The position numbers were made by a program, and so were the translations under genes. Shown one piece after another: positions 55,201 to 60,554 of a DNA stretch of 64,000 nt; positions within the stretch are counted from its first letter, which is position 1, and each line of letters starts with the position of its first letter. The DNA is from Flavobacterium acetivorans (GTDB taxonomy: Bacteria; Bacteroidota; Bacteroidia; Flavobacteriales; Flavobacteriaceae): the NCBI RefSeq assembly GCF_020911885.1, contig NZ_CP087132.1, positions 930,001 through 994,000 on the forward strand, in the 5' to 3' direction. The notes beneath the pieces were generated by a model. That model had not been told where the DNA came from and did no database searches. It saw only the letters and a list, made by a program, of their open reading frames with translations.

Positions 55201-58076
55201 ATGACAAAGGTTGTATGGGCAGTACCACTGCATCAGTAACCATCGATCCATATATTCGTTTGGAGTCTGCTGATGTTACAGTTACAGCTGCTATTACTTG
55301 TCTTGATGGTGAAAGTATTCGAGTAAATGTGACTACAAATGGAGGAACACCAGCAGTATTGGATTATGCTATTTCGGATGCTGCGGGCAATGCTGTAGCA
55401 GGGAATCCTAACAATCAAGACGGTATTTTCACAGCATTACCAATAGGGAATTATATTATTACCGTTAGCAATCCTGATACCGGCTGTAGCATACAAACGG
55501 TTCATTATGTAAACAACCCGAATACCTTTGTATTAAAAGCGGTTAAAACCAGCGATGTAATTTGTTATAATTCGAATGAAGGAACGGTCGAATTAACACT
55601 AATTGATAATCAAACCAATCCAGATGACGAAGCTGGCCCTTTTAGCTATGTTTTAACCAGACCTGATGGAACAACGGATAATGGCAATTCACCTGATAAA
55701 GGACCATTTACCTTAACAGGTTTAACTGCCGGATTGTACAGCGTTACGGCTACTTTAGTAAATAGCCCGTTTTGTAGTGCCAGTAGCAGTTTTACCATTG
55801 TGCAACCCGCTGCAGTTTTGGATATTACAGAAACGAACACCGCAATTACTTGTGTTGCCGGAAATAATGACGGTTCTATCTCCGTAAGCGCAACAGGAGG
55901 TTGGTCAGGAGGTTATGAGTTTGAAGTTCTTAAAGATGGGAATCCTTTCATCGGTTATACAACTCAAACAGAATTTACCGGTTTAACAGCAGGAATCTAT
56001 AGAATCAATGTAAAAGACAGCAAAGGCTGCGTTGATTTTGTCGAGGTTGAATTGAAAAATCCGGATCCTATCATTTTCACGGCAACTCTTAGTGCAGCTG
56101 TTGTAAGTTGTTTTGGGGATACCAGCGAAAACATCGAGGTGACAACGCTGCCTACAGGAGGTTCAGGAAGTTATTTATATACCTTGATAAGCACTTTTGG
56201 AGATGGGACTGTAACGAGCAATGGGCCTCAAATTTCTCCAATATTCCCTAATTTGGGTGCCGGAAGTTATGAGGTTAAGGTGACCGATAATTGGAATTGT
56301 TCGGCAATTTCAGCTACTCCTATTGTAATTAGTGAGCCAACAAAAGTAGTAGCAAGCTTAGTGACAGCTACCACAATTACTTGTGATAATGATGCGACTC
56401 TTACATTGAGTGCAACTGGAGGGACAGAACCATATACTTATAGCGACAGTGCTACTTTCACTGCGGTTTTAGGTTCGTTCGCAACTTCTGTAACGTTCTC
56501 AGTGCCTGTAGGAATCTATCATTACTATGTAAAAGACGTCAATGGTTGTACGAGTTATATTTCGAATGATATCAAGATTGATCCTTTAGAACCTTTAGAG
56601 GCAAATCTGGATGTTCAAAATGCAGTAGTTAATTGTAAAGGGGATGCTAGCGGAGTTATTGTGGCGCATGCCACCGGAGGACTAGGAAACTATGTTTATA
56701 CTCTTTTAGACGGTGCTGGCAATGCAATAGTACCTGCACCAGTACAAAGTTCGCCGGGTCGTTTTGATGGATTGATTGCTGGTTTCTATCAAGTAAAAGT
56801 AGAAAGCGGTGATTGTGAAATGACTTCTAGAATTGTTGAAATTAAAGAACCATTAACAGGCTTAACATTTAACACTATTGTTACCGATGTTACTTGTAAC
56901 GGAGAAAACAATGGTAAAATAGAAATTAACGCTTCTGGCGGTACAGGCCAAATCAAATATGCTATTTCACCGCGTTTGGATCAGTTTTTTGATTCTGGTG
57001 TTTTTGACGAATTGGTTCCTGGAGTATATCAGGTGGTGATTCAAGATGAGAACGGCTGTTTTGAAGTTTATGATTTCGAAATCAAAGAACCTAGTTTGTT
57101 AAGTGTTTCCACTGTAGCGGATTCTGTTTTTCCGGAAATTTGTGCTGGAGACAAAGACGGTGCTTTTAGCATTGAAATAACTGGCGGGACAGCACCTTAC
57201 AGTGTTAGCTTGGGAGATATTGACGGAACTTACACCACAGGAGATTTGACTCAAACGGAATTTGACTTTACAGGATTGAGTGGCGGAAACCATTTTGTTT
57301 TCATTCGCGATGCTAATGGTTGTACAACCGATTGGCTTGTGGCTTTACCTGAGTCTATAAACATGAACCCAATTGCTATAGTAGATTACGGTTGCGTGAA
57401 TAATGCTGCTGCCAATACAGTTACTATAATGATTGATGACAGTATCACTAATCCTGCCGATGTTGATTACGCCTTAGACGGAGGTAACTTCCAGGCTTCA
57501 AGTGTGTTCACTAATCTAGTTCCAGGTTTCCATTATGTTACTGCAAGACATAGTAATGGCTGCGAACAGCAAACCATTAATTTTGAAATTAAACAAGTAG
57601 AACCATTGACACTTGTTTTGAATGACGGTGGATTGAATGAAATCGTTGCTGTAGCCGCAGGTGGTGGAGGGAATTATAAGTACACGCTTAATGGAGAATC
57701 TTATAGCAATAAGTCTAATTTCATCATATACAAATCAGGAAATTATACTGTTACCGTTACGGACGGTAATGGTTGTGTCGCTTCGGCTACCAGGTATTTC
57801 GAGTATATCGATGTTTGTATTCCGAATAACTTTACGCCAAATGGAGACGGCATCAATGATGTATGGGCTCCTGGATGTACGGTAAACTATAAAGATTTGA
57901 CTTTCGAAGTTTTTGACAGATACGGCCGTAAAGTGGGTAATTATCGACTAGGACAATATTGGGATGGTAGATATAACGGAACGGAGCTTCCTTCAGGAGA
58001 TTATTGGTATGTTTTAAAACTGAATGATGTCAAAGACGCTCGTGAATTTGTGGGGCATTTCACGCTGTACAGATAA
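40221..58076 (+). CDS. sprB: SprB-type giant gliding adhesin
   Basis: A single open frame of 5951 codons, roughly 600 kDa; the F. johnsoniae SprB (about 669 kDa) is the mobile adhesin propelled along the cell surface by the gliding motor. Order: signal peptide (1-25); N-terminal domain (about 26-363); DUF11-like domain (about 364-500; LGQYLTYEISYQNVGNDNVT); Cys-rich Ig-like region (about 530-730); about 57 SprB repeats of about 86 residues (730-5860), each with an anchoring Cys (T-D-V-T-C-x-G type) and a D-A-N-G-C type end; one inserted domain (about 1210-1409); and a CHU_C/gliding-associated C-terminal domain (about 5865-5951; IPNNFTPNGDGINDVW) for type IX secretion. Confidence 0.95.
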   Translation: MKKPTFFKAALVVLMILLHFGSYAQTYKPFSIRKNIEIRGKMIVAGNNILGQDKILPFNNNTKSNQDIDMKYINIDNGATPGIFSSSSADLIVPKQANGSTTSCYKVAYAALYWGAMLQSGSRTDIKKVKLKLPGATTYNNIIGEEVYDAINDPIKSFNSENPNTPYACYADVTDLLGSLSDLNGTYTVANVIASEGSNGSTGLSAGWTLFVVYEDPSLHMKSFTVFDGFTQIFNTKVEDIPVSGFITPKSGNIDLQFAYAALDGDKTIGATKLEFGTKQVTTPLRPANEFFNATVENTNGVQTPRNPSGSNTLGYDTGVLEVNAAEPEYIKNDQTSTSFSLQVANGKADPVFAFFSAYAVDIIAPKIDLTKIVKDATGVDVGGATVNLGQYLTYEISYQNVGNDNVTNFTIKDVLPVNVTFNPDTDIDYSNAGGATLQSYDPLTRTLIFKIPDASVLIKGGLYTIRLKVRVATDCNSLDTACSNEIKNQAFATYQGIINPKVVQEEGSFASTACKLGSPESTNFLVDISKCTFTQKVILCGSSAVLKASDGYSSYSWSKSLDGSNPIGTGQTYTATQTGTYYVHNSAPATCKDIVEEITVSFFGATNTNPVIPYAQSPYRGEVVICTNNAKPLPNLFLCGANDTRLIKTGISDATSIVWEKLDEVACPSTAPANCANENFANTCWKEVGSGPDYLANTAGQFRVTLKYAGGCQSTFYFNVYQNLLAPTFTKEDIVCNSPGNITIGDVPSGYEYSLDGIDYQDSPKFSIDTPNNYTVHIRQKIAAQFLCDFTVPNIQIYKRDLAVDTFITQPSCTGDKGFIKLVANNVDPQYFFTISQGTTIFGSVGPIATNEYTSPALSPGLYNVTVSTKDDNCLYTDIVEIIAPPLLKVTASLSKALTCVDGEITINVQGGTANYNYYVNDVEVLLNTPLTSITVPIATAGTYNIKVIDVSNCEATDAITVAAIPKPEYTVSKTDVKCYGTNSGEIKFDVTNNNGYTLSYGISTDNGVNYTYGINPTISNLAAGEYYVILKYSLDGSDCLGTPEKITITAPSTALTASAGVASLAGCTLSGDGGLLRITNVQGGIGGYEYSFDGGASWQTSNEKEVLPGTYVLKVRDQGGCEYTIPYSIILDEKPTAPTITVDYSAFNCDGTATATVTVTNEGGANYEYEYLIDGNPNPNTADPKVFLNLASGSYTITVNYKLVSVPTYSNLLFEDFGSGPDVTSPGINTFYYKWERQVLATQQNGSIKLNDGEYTVTAKIVSPHGTWLNPVDHTTGTAVNKGRYLAVNIGDQIPTSAILYQKEIKDIIRNQPINVKIAAINLLMSGRNGANPNIQLALVDLAGNDVSSVATGAIPKSNKWEDYLLTLNPGDNTNLKFVVRSNVQEVDGNDVAIDDIEVYQLPESCITEVEFPITVPTDKAFTATVSGTDLTCATSDDGTITIAAQNFNTTSGFQYSIDGGTNWEISLVSPAIVKDLVAATYDIQVRYNNLGDCTLPLGTIEIKAPTPVTVLATVTKEPTCTTGATITASAAGGTPAYEYELRESDGVIIVKAFSNNNGIFTDVPTGDYLVYARDAKLCISAVGAPVSVIAPIPPTATIDATSNLCFDTNATIVVTISGGVGPYSYKVKVDAGAYSAPTPTFTGTSFTYTATAAGSYSFIVIDKNNCESNEVTQIISPKLTAIPKVFKSLSCVTGSSDAIIEVEIVGGTSPYTYVVKNSAGDILVSNGTTTGPKFQYSATTADTYTFEIKDANKCPLTVTQKVNPLVPVTAKSTVTDVTCFGADNGSVILEALTGVAPFTFQLSGGNLVSSSNTSASYSGLIGSVAGTSYDYIVTDSKGCIYNGTITVKQPEALELTASITTAYTCDGPATITAVADKGNAPYTYVLKRNGNPVASNTTGVFSNLSVAGDYTVTVSDAKSCPLTVAAGTIVALNPPTAMTIGNSALKCPTNKATVTITNVTNAAGIEITSGLEYRIVAPTATVFQSSNSFADLDPGVIYTFEVKDANNCTYSKPYSIAPLPVFTVAGVVDADVQCLGEANGSATFTVSGLGNDVEYTYTIDGGAVQSGTSPNTGTTFTIVAPGLNAGTHSITVTNTLTNCPVTASVIIAGPSTVLALDPTDLTHVTCNVLGTAEINVTGGWGSYTYTVTPTAPVGAVITQYNNEKFINLSAGDYSFTVTDLKGCQVSGTFTIDDKVAVVASIDATSNFCYDPTNKATIKVTPNTFANYVYSINNATPQNNGTFAGLTPGKYTIRVTDTSTGCYIDLAEQTIASPLTASTILLKDLDCDPINPEANIQITIANGYPDYKYRVNTTGNPFSGVYTEVGVGQTKFTYSDLAGTYYFEITDNKGCTTVVSRTINTIVLPTATTTPTNPKCYNGNDGSIVVHASSGTGPYTYEVSTTSATGPFVAMTSNSYPGATAGDYWFRVTDAKKCQFVTAVTTLTNPLELTATAEVTTELTCGTGNVSQAAIITVTVDLPGTPYSGANPYRYSYNGQTPVTSNTYTTTSSGLVTIDVYDANGCKVSTSTTVNTLNPPTALAFVQVNSITCDSTQLDTDLEVTVTNGVAPFKFEITSTDAAVAPTNPVATGVNAQEHTFVDLAPGTYFFKVTDANNCTLTGQYKIDPVVPIQAVGAIVTNVTCNGAADGKIKFTVSGNRTGGYTYSLTGSISGIITGLDAKVGDVISFSGLKGDEDYTFTVTNTATKCSATKTITLSQPAAITALDAIATKVFCSKTTSTITVSATGGATPLYYAVVKLGAAVPVFPGDYNTTGLFSKDTTVDGLAYTAYVVDKNGNCSQNIPVNVVNDAAPTIDPVADTCYSGASFAVSVSGTVFASSSIQYGIGTTAANLTYNTNAVKTITGPGTYYLGVKDDNGCTATTSFVVNSQLTLTPKLDKNLSCSLPEAAQITLSAGGGNGTYTYEYRLDPSATYIAIAGNVYNPTVAGDYYFRVTSGGCSVETIVPVKVTDPVLPVITNVSELQSIKCNGYATAALSVIYDNTQGVAPFVITVDQYTDNTYSSVLKAFGSQTSSLPAGFYQVTLIDAKGCTDTERIEIVEPTLIVVDRTITHITCDSGTGVSLGSITINSVSGGTPNYIYHVTGVNGYDEKFPNETGGTAVFEVVDFGLYQIIITDANGCTYIEQDILVASPPTDLDISVEPVGPTCAGLGSAEVAIGSSSSITGVGPFHFAVYTPGLTYTGPTALPWYDEDSNGSKKATIPNLIPGVNYTFIVYDAGTGCYYFETSTQAIPTNSTITVDPITANNITCKGEADGNVTFTINHPYTVATPITYQVYNSQSVSAVGPLVSTTIPASGSLIVNNFGSLPFGNYFVLITETTGAPNDGCSIASVPFNISESAIDLSVTASSFKNENCNDLGIIIAEAKDGTAPYEYLVNTTNTTPVATTAGWQPSGTFNLAAGIYYVFAKDANGCVKPVTASVTLDRDPDPVFNLAVTDLCAGEGNYEVVISVTDSSPSMAPYSVSVNGGAFQNFTGLTYSATGLNSGEQTIIIQNKNGCPVEDKITINAKPQATAEVAKVLDCSVSPNAVITVTITKGTGDFKYAVKKGSGSFGSDIDVGAALRTFDFPVAEADAATYVFEITDANGCTVQTTEVVIDPIITLVPAYNPIQPLCNGGAGTIELSATGGKGPYTYDFNGSGVFLPQTIYTVSAGTYPYIVKDALGCEVTDSAILGEPTAVVLGIPIITPLSCGTGNVAQAATVVLSATGGSGSYEYSFDGSDFSFETTYTVNDTDSDQTFAYAVRDVNGCEASSTVTILKLDPPTSFDIDQADVITCTTNDTDVTISKVVNGAGPVTTGLTYQIISPSFVQNNASATFTNLVSGDYVFQVTDANGCVKQLPYEILDVISIDIIEQSTTGITCLGASDGKASFVVSGFGTGVGTYHYILDAEPVVNALTAATIDLSALAAGNHTITVYDDATTCFKTLNFNIAAPAVALAISKVVTPLGCTTFGDVTITATDGWGDYDYTLTQPNATVLNNNTGVFGGLTQIGTYIISVRDANGCEETDSFDLITPVNPTATIDITSDYCYVGSNTTTLVVNAASTSTFVVTPFEYSIDNGISFQLSNTFSNLTPGSYDIIVKDAYGCTSLVAVNTVIEPQLFATAENKKDIFCTVGNEYGTIKISAVGGYGSYEYTVSDGVTTSVPVAFPVGSSTADFTVTAPGTYTFVVYDAKGCSYAITNTVVMVAPTAVTFSAVPTSPSCSGTQGTVDNGSILVTLDATNDNPSYTYTLTQTGPTAGISRTQDTGLFTGLSRGTYSVTVISGRGCAAIQTVEITAPTPVVADAIASPFTCSPTNTLNATIVIVTGTGGAGSGAITDYKYSKDGINWNDANTFTVIDTEAVQNLTYYVKDANGCIDDVQITTNPFPKLISATTRLVTKADCLNLDQEMIGVDIVGGATPYNFEYQVAADGGLFSIPATVILPGENSFEYLATMAAGHFYQFKITDRTTGCSILSDIYNVPVFNTMQVIASAAADVDCNGNATGAIEINIINYDGLYDYKVFDGANPVEVFSETGKNTTTNPFVIPFGLVAGNNYRVEVTQAAYPSCTVASADVIISEPAALDISGMAVDVKNQNCNNAGAVLTVDVATIVGGTLGYEYAFVPRGDNPAGSYSPSPTKTIPTSQIAPAFDEIDVYVRDANGCYEFVTVPISADPLPVITDVTVDSQCASATGYRIDVTATGVAPLKYSLDGVQFQDDAFFTVDAAADYTVTVMDNNGCTTTATTAVTVLEPLTLRGEVSLVPTCKDADGEITLYAAGGTVTPANNYVYFDKNIGTPQPSNVFTGYAPGTYNFVVRDLGTLCEKEVQVIIDAPTDVIGITATPTAVTCKGGSDGSILVSLDASNNNPIYTYALSGPVGFTARSAQESELFANLPAGSYTVTVTSGRGCEAQGTAVVVEPDLIVVAAPAVDGFGCTTGNSLNFATISVDPTAITGGSTNYVNYEFIKVGTPNTRVYFGPNSQYTEYDLLGGTYIVNVYDDKGCMGSTTASVTIDPYIRLESADVTVTAAITCLDGESIRVNVTTNGGTPAVLDYAISDAAGNAVAGNPNNQDGIFTALPIGNYIITVSNPDTGCSIQTVHYVNNPNTFVLKAVKTSDVICYNSNEGTVELTLIDNQTNPDDEAGPFSYVLTRPDGTTDNGNSPDKGPFTLTGLTAGLYSVTATLVNSPFCSASSSFTIVQPAAVLDITETNTAITCVAGNNDGSISVSATGGWSGGYEFEVLKDGNPFIGYTTQTEFTGLTAGIYRINVKDSKGCVDFVEVELKNPDPIIFTATLSAAVVSCFGDTSENIEVTTLPTGGSGSYLYTLISTFGDGTVTSNGPQISPIFPNLGAGSYEVKVTDNWNCSAISATPIVISEPTKVVASLVTATTITCDNDATLTLSATGGTEPYTYSDSATFTAVLGSFATSVTFSVPVGIYHYYVKDVNGCTSYISNDIKIDPLEPLEANLDVQNAVVNCKGDASGVIVAHATGGLGNYVYTLLDGAGNAIVPAPVQSSPGRFDGLIAGFYQVKVESGDCEMTSRIVEIKEPLTGLTFNTIVTDVTCNGENNGKIEINASGGTGQIKYAISPRLDQFFDSGVFDELVPGVYQVVIQDENGCFEVYDFEIKEPSLLSVSTVADSVFPEICAGDKDGAFSIEITGGTAPYSVSLGDIDGTYTTGDLTQTEFDFTGLSGGNHFVFIRDANGCTTDWLVALPESINMNPIAIVDYGCVNNAAANTVTIMIDDSITNPADVDYALDGGNFQASSVFTNLVPGFHYVTARHSNGCEQQTINFEIKQVEPLTLVLNDGGLNEIVAVAAGGGGNYKYTLNGESYSNKSNFIIYKSGNYTVTVTDGNGCVASATRYFEYIDVCIPNNFTPNGDGINDVWAPGCTVNYKDLTFEVFDRYGRKVGNYRLGQYWDGRYNGTELPSGDYWYVLKLNDVKDAREFVGHFTLYR
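42415..57790 (+). repeat. SprB repeat array with seven-module super-period
   Basis: Coding array of about 57 modules (hand count). The modules fall into seven recurring classes. Class-2 anchoring Cys codons occur at 44523, 46329, 48147, 50022, 51852, 53703 and 55563, so the super-period is 1806-1875 bp. Identity between units is at protein level; the DNA is well diverged. Confidence 0.75.
43850..44445 (+). other. Domain inserted inside one SprB module
   Basis: A 200-residue stretch (from NLLFEDFGSGPD to VAIDDIEVYQLPES) has no SprB repeat features and reads like a carbohydrate-binding/jelly-roll domain (an F-E-D-F-G start and a D-D-I-E-V-Y end are typical). It splits a module between its strand YTITVNYK and its closing Cys. 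Confidence 0.7.
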
Positions 58077-58121
58077 ATTTATTAAAGTGACGGAGCGATT
58101 CTCCCAAATGAAAATATTCAA

Positions 58122-59096
58122 ATGAAAAAAATAATAGCATCATTACTACTTTTGGCTGTAACTTCGGGTTACAGTCAGGAGTTAAATTTACCGGTTTTTA
58201 CGCAGTATCTTGCCGATAATCATTTTGTGATTTCACCTACATTCGCAGGGATTGGTGACAACCTTAAAATTAGAGCCAATGGATTAACCCAATGGGTTGG
58301 TATAAAAGGTGCTCCAGACAATCAATCCGTTTATGCCGATTTTAGAATTGCGGATCAATCTGGGGTAGGACTTTCTTTTTACAATGACAGCAATGGATAT
58401 ACAAGGCAAACTGGTGCCAAAATCTCTTTTGCGCATCATTTGATTTTAGATTATTATTCTAAGCAATATTTGTCTTTTGGAATGTCTTACAACATCAATA
58501 ATTTTAAAATTGATATCGACAAGTTTGATACATCCTATGACAGGCCTCTTCCGGATCCGAGTATCACTGACAATAGATTTGTGTCAAATAACAACTTTGA
58601 AGTGGGGTTTTTGTACAGGAACAAATCCTATTATTTGAGTCTTAATGCCAGCAATATTTTAGATAAAAATGCCGATCGCTTTACAGGAGTAGAACCTATT
58701 TTGCTTCGCAACTATCAAATTTATTCCGGCTATGTTTTTAAATTGCCAAACGATGGCAGGGCTGAATTGGAGCCTTCTGCTTTTTACCAATATTTTGCCA
58801 GTGACGGACGCTCCAGTACTGACGTAAATATAAAATATCGAAAATACGACCGCTATGATGATTACTACTGGATTGGGGCTTCCTATCGTTTCTTGAACGA
58901 TCAGTTTTTTAAGCCTTTGAACGTAGGTCCAATGGTGGGAGTGAAAAAATCTAATTTTTATTTTGGGTATTCATACCAATTAACGCTTAATCAACTGGCT
59001 TCTTTCAATTCTGGGACACATGTTGTTACCATTGGACTTGATTTTCTACAAGGAATCAGTAATTGTCCTTGTACCCAAAGTCCGGTACATGACTAA
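58122..59096 (+). CDS. sprF: SprF, PorP/SprF-family outer-membrane protein
   Basis: A 324-residue outer-membrane barrel of the PorP/SprF family. It has a signal peptide (about 1-18) and the family start LPVFTQYLADNHFVISPTFAG, then amphipathic strands with aromatic girdles to the end. In F. johnsoniae SprF is needed to place SprB at the cell surface and is specific for SprB, not general for type IX secretion. It lies 45 bases after sprB and ends the cluster. The next gene, pgk, has its own promoter. Confidence 0.93.
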   Translation: MKKIIASLLLLAVTSGYSQELNLPVFTQYLADNHFVISPTFAGIGDNLKIRANGLTQWVGIKGAPDNQSVYADFRIADQSGVGLSFYNDSNGYTRQTGAKISFAHHLILDYYSKQYLSFGMSYNINNFKIDIDKFDTSYDRPLPDPSITDNRFVSNNNFEVGFLYRNKSYYLSLNASNILDKNADRFTGVEPILLRNYQIYSGYVFKLPNDGRAELEPSAFYQYFASDGRSSTDVNIKYRKYDRYDDYYWIGASYRFLNDQFFKPLNVGPMVGVKKSNFYFGYSYQLTLNQLASFNSGTHVVTIGLDFLQGISNCPCTQSPVHD

Positions 59097-59195
59097 AATA
59101 GGCAATTGCTTGATTCTTATTTAAGAAAACATATTTTTTTTATTAAATTACAACGATTTCGTTGATTTAAAGTCGTTTTTTTTAATTTTTTCAAA

Positions 59196-59225
59196 TTTGT
59201 GGCGCAGCTAAAAGTCTTATATTTG
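59196..59225 (+). promoter_or_regulatory. Promoter of pgk
   Basis: TTTG (59196-59199), an 18-base spacer and TATATTTG (59218-59225) match both elements of the Bacteroidota consensus, 30 bases before the ATG. It separates pgk from the spr cluster. Confidence 0.8.
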
Positions 59226-59255
59226 CTGTTCTTTAAAAACAAAAAACAGACCTAA

Positions 59256-60443
59256 ATGAAAACTTTGAACAACTTTGATTTTAAAAATAAAAAAGCAATA
59301 ATCCGTGTTGATTTTAATGTCCCTTTGGATGAGAATTTTAACGTAACTGATGCAACTCGTATAGAAGCCGCAAAACCAACCATTGATGCTATTCTTGCTC
59401 AAGGTGGAAGTGTGATTTTAATGTCGCATTTGGGACGGCCAAAAGGAGTAGAAGAGAAGTATTCTTTGAAACACATTTTGAAAACAACTTCAGAAGTGCT
59501 TGGCGTGCCAGTTCAGTTTGCTTCAAACTGTGTTGGTCAAGAAGCGGCAACGGCTGCAGCAAATTTAAAATCGGGTGAAGTTTTGTTGTTAGAGAATCTG
59601 CGTTTCCATGCCGAAGAAGAAGCGGGTGATCTTGCTTTTGCAAAAGAATTAGCTTCATTGGGCGACATTTATGTAAATGATGCTTTTGGAACAGCACACA
59701 GAGCGCATGCTTCGACTACCATTATTGCACAGTTTTTTCCAACGGAGAAATGTTTCGGATTGTTGTTGGCTAAAGAAATTGAAAGCTTAAATAAAGTATT
59801 AAAAAATAGCGAGAAACCGGTAACGGCAGTTCTTGGCGGTTCAAAGGTGTCTTCGAAAATTACGGTTATCGAAAACATTTTGGACAAAGTAGACCACATG
59901 ATCATCGGTGGCGGAATGACCTTTACGTTCGTGAAAGCTTTGGGCGGAAAAATTGGGGATTCTATTTGTGAAGATGACAAACAGGAATTAGCTCTCGAGA
60001 TTTTAAGATTGGCCAAAGAAAAAGGGGTTCAAATTCATATTCCGGTTGATGTTATTGCAGCAGACGATTTTTCGAATACTGCGAACACACAAGTTGTAGA
60101 TGTAAGAGAAATTCCTGATGGATGGCAAGGTTTGGACGCAGGTCCTAAATCATTGGCTAATTTTGAGAAAGTGATTATGGAGTCTAAAACAATTCTTTGG
60201 AACGGGCCATTGGGTGTTTTTGAAATGGAAACTTTTGCCAAAGGGACCATTGCCCTAGGGAACTATATTGCTGCTTCTACAGCAAATGGAGCTTTTTCTC
60301 TTGTAGGCGGAGGAGACTCGGTTGCGGCAGTGAAGCAATTTGGTCTGGAGGAAAAAATGAGTTATGTTTCTACTGGTGGAGGCGCTATGTTAGAAATGTT
60401 AGAAGGTAGAACTTTGCCAGGTATTGCTGCGATATTGGACTAA
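59256..60443 (+). CDS. pgk: Phosphoglycerate kinase
   Basis: Glycolytic enzyme of 395 residues that makes ATP from 1,3-bisphosphoglycerate. Features include [20 protein letters not shown] at the N-terminus, MSHLGRPKG, the [10 protein letters not shown] region, [12 protein letters not shown], and the C-terminal [14 protein letters not shown] and [13 protein letters not shown] nucleotide site. It is monocistronic or weakly linked to the following transglycosylase gene (111-base spacer). Confidence 0.97.
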   Translation: MKTLNNFDFKNKKAIIRVDFNVPLDENFNVTDATRIEAAKPTIDAILAQGGSVILMSHLGRPKGVEEKYSLKHILKTTSEVLGVPVQFASNCVGQEAATAAANLKSGEVLLLENLRFHAEEEAGDLAFAKELASLGDIYVNDAFGTAHRAHASTTIIAQFFPTEKCFGLLLAKEIESLNKVLKNSEKPVTAVLGGSKVSSKITVIENILDKVDHMIIGGGMTFTFVKALGGKIGDSICEDDKQELALEILRLAKEKGVQIHIPVDVIAADDFSNTANTQVVDVREIPDGWQGLDAGPKSLANFEKVIMESKTILWNGPLGVFEMETFAKGTIALGNYIAASTANGAFSLVGGGDSVAAVKQFGLEEKMSYVSTGGGAMLEMLEGRTLPGIAAILD

Positions 60444-60554
60444 AAATTGCATTTTTAACAATATTTATTCAATTTTTTAGTTGTAAGCTGTTAAGTTTGT
60501 AAAGTAAGTGATTTTTAATTATTTATAATTTAGTAAGTTGACAAAAGAAAAGAG

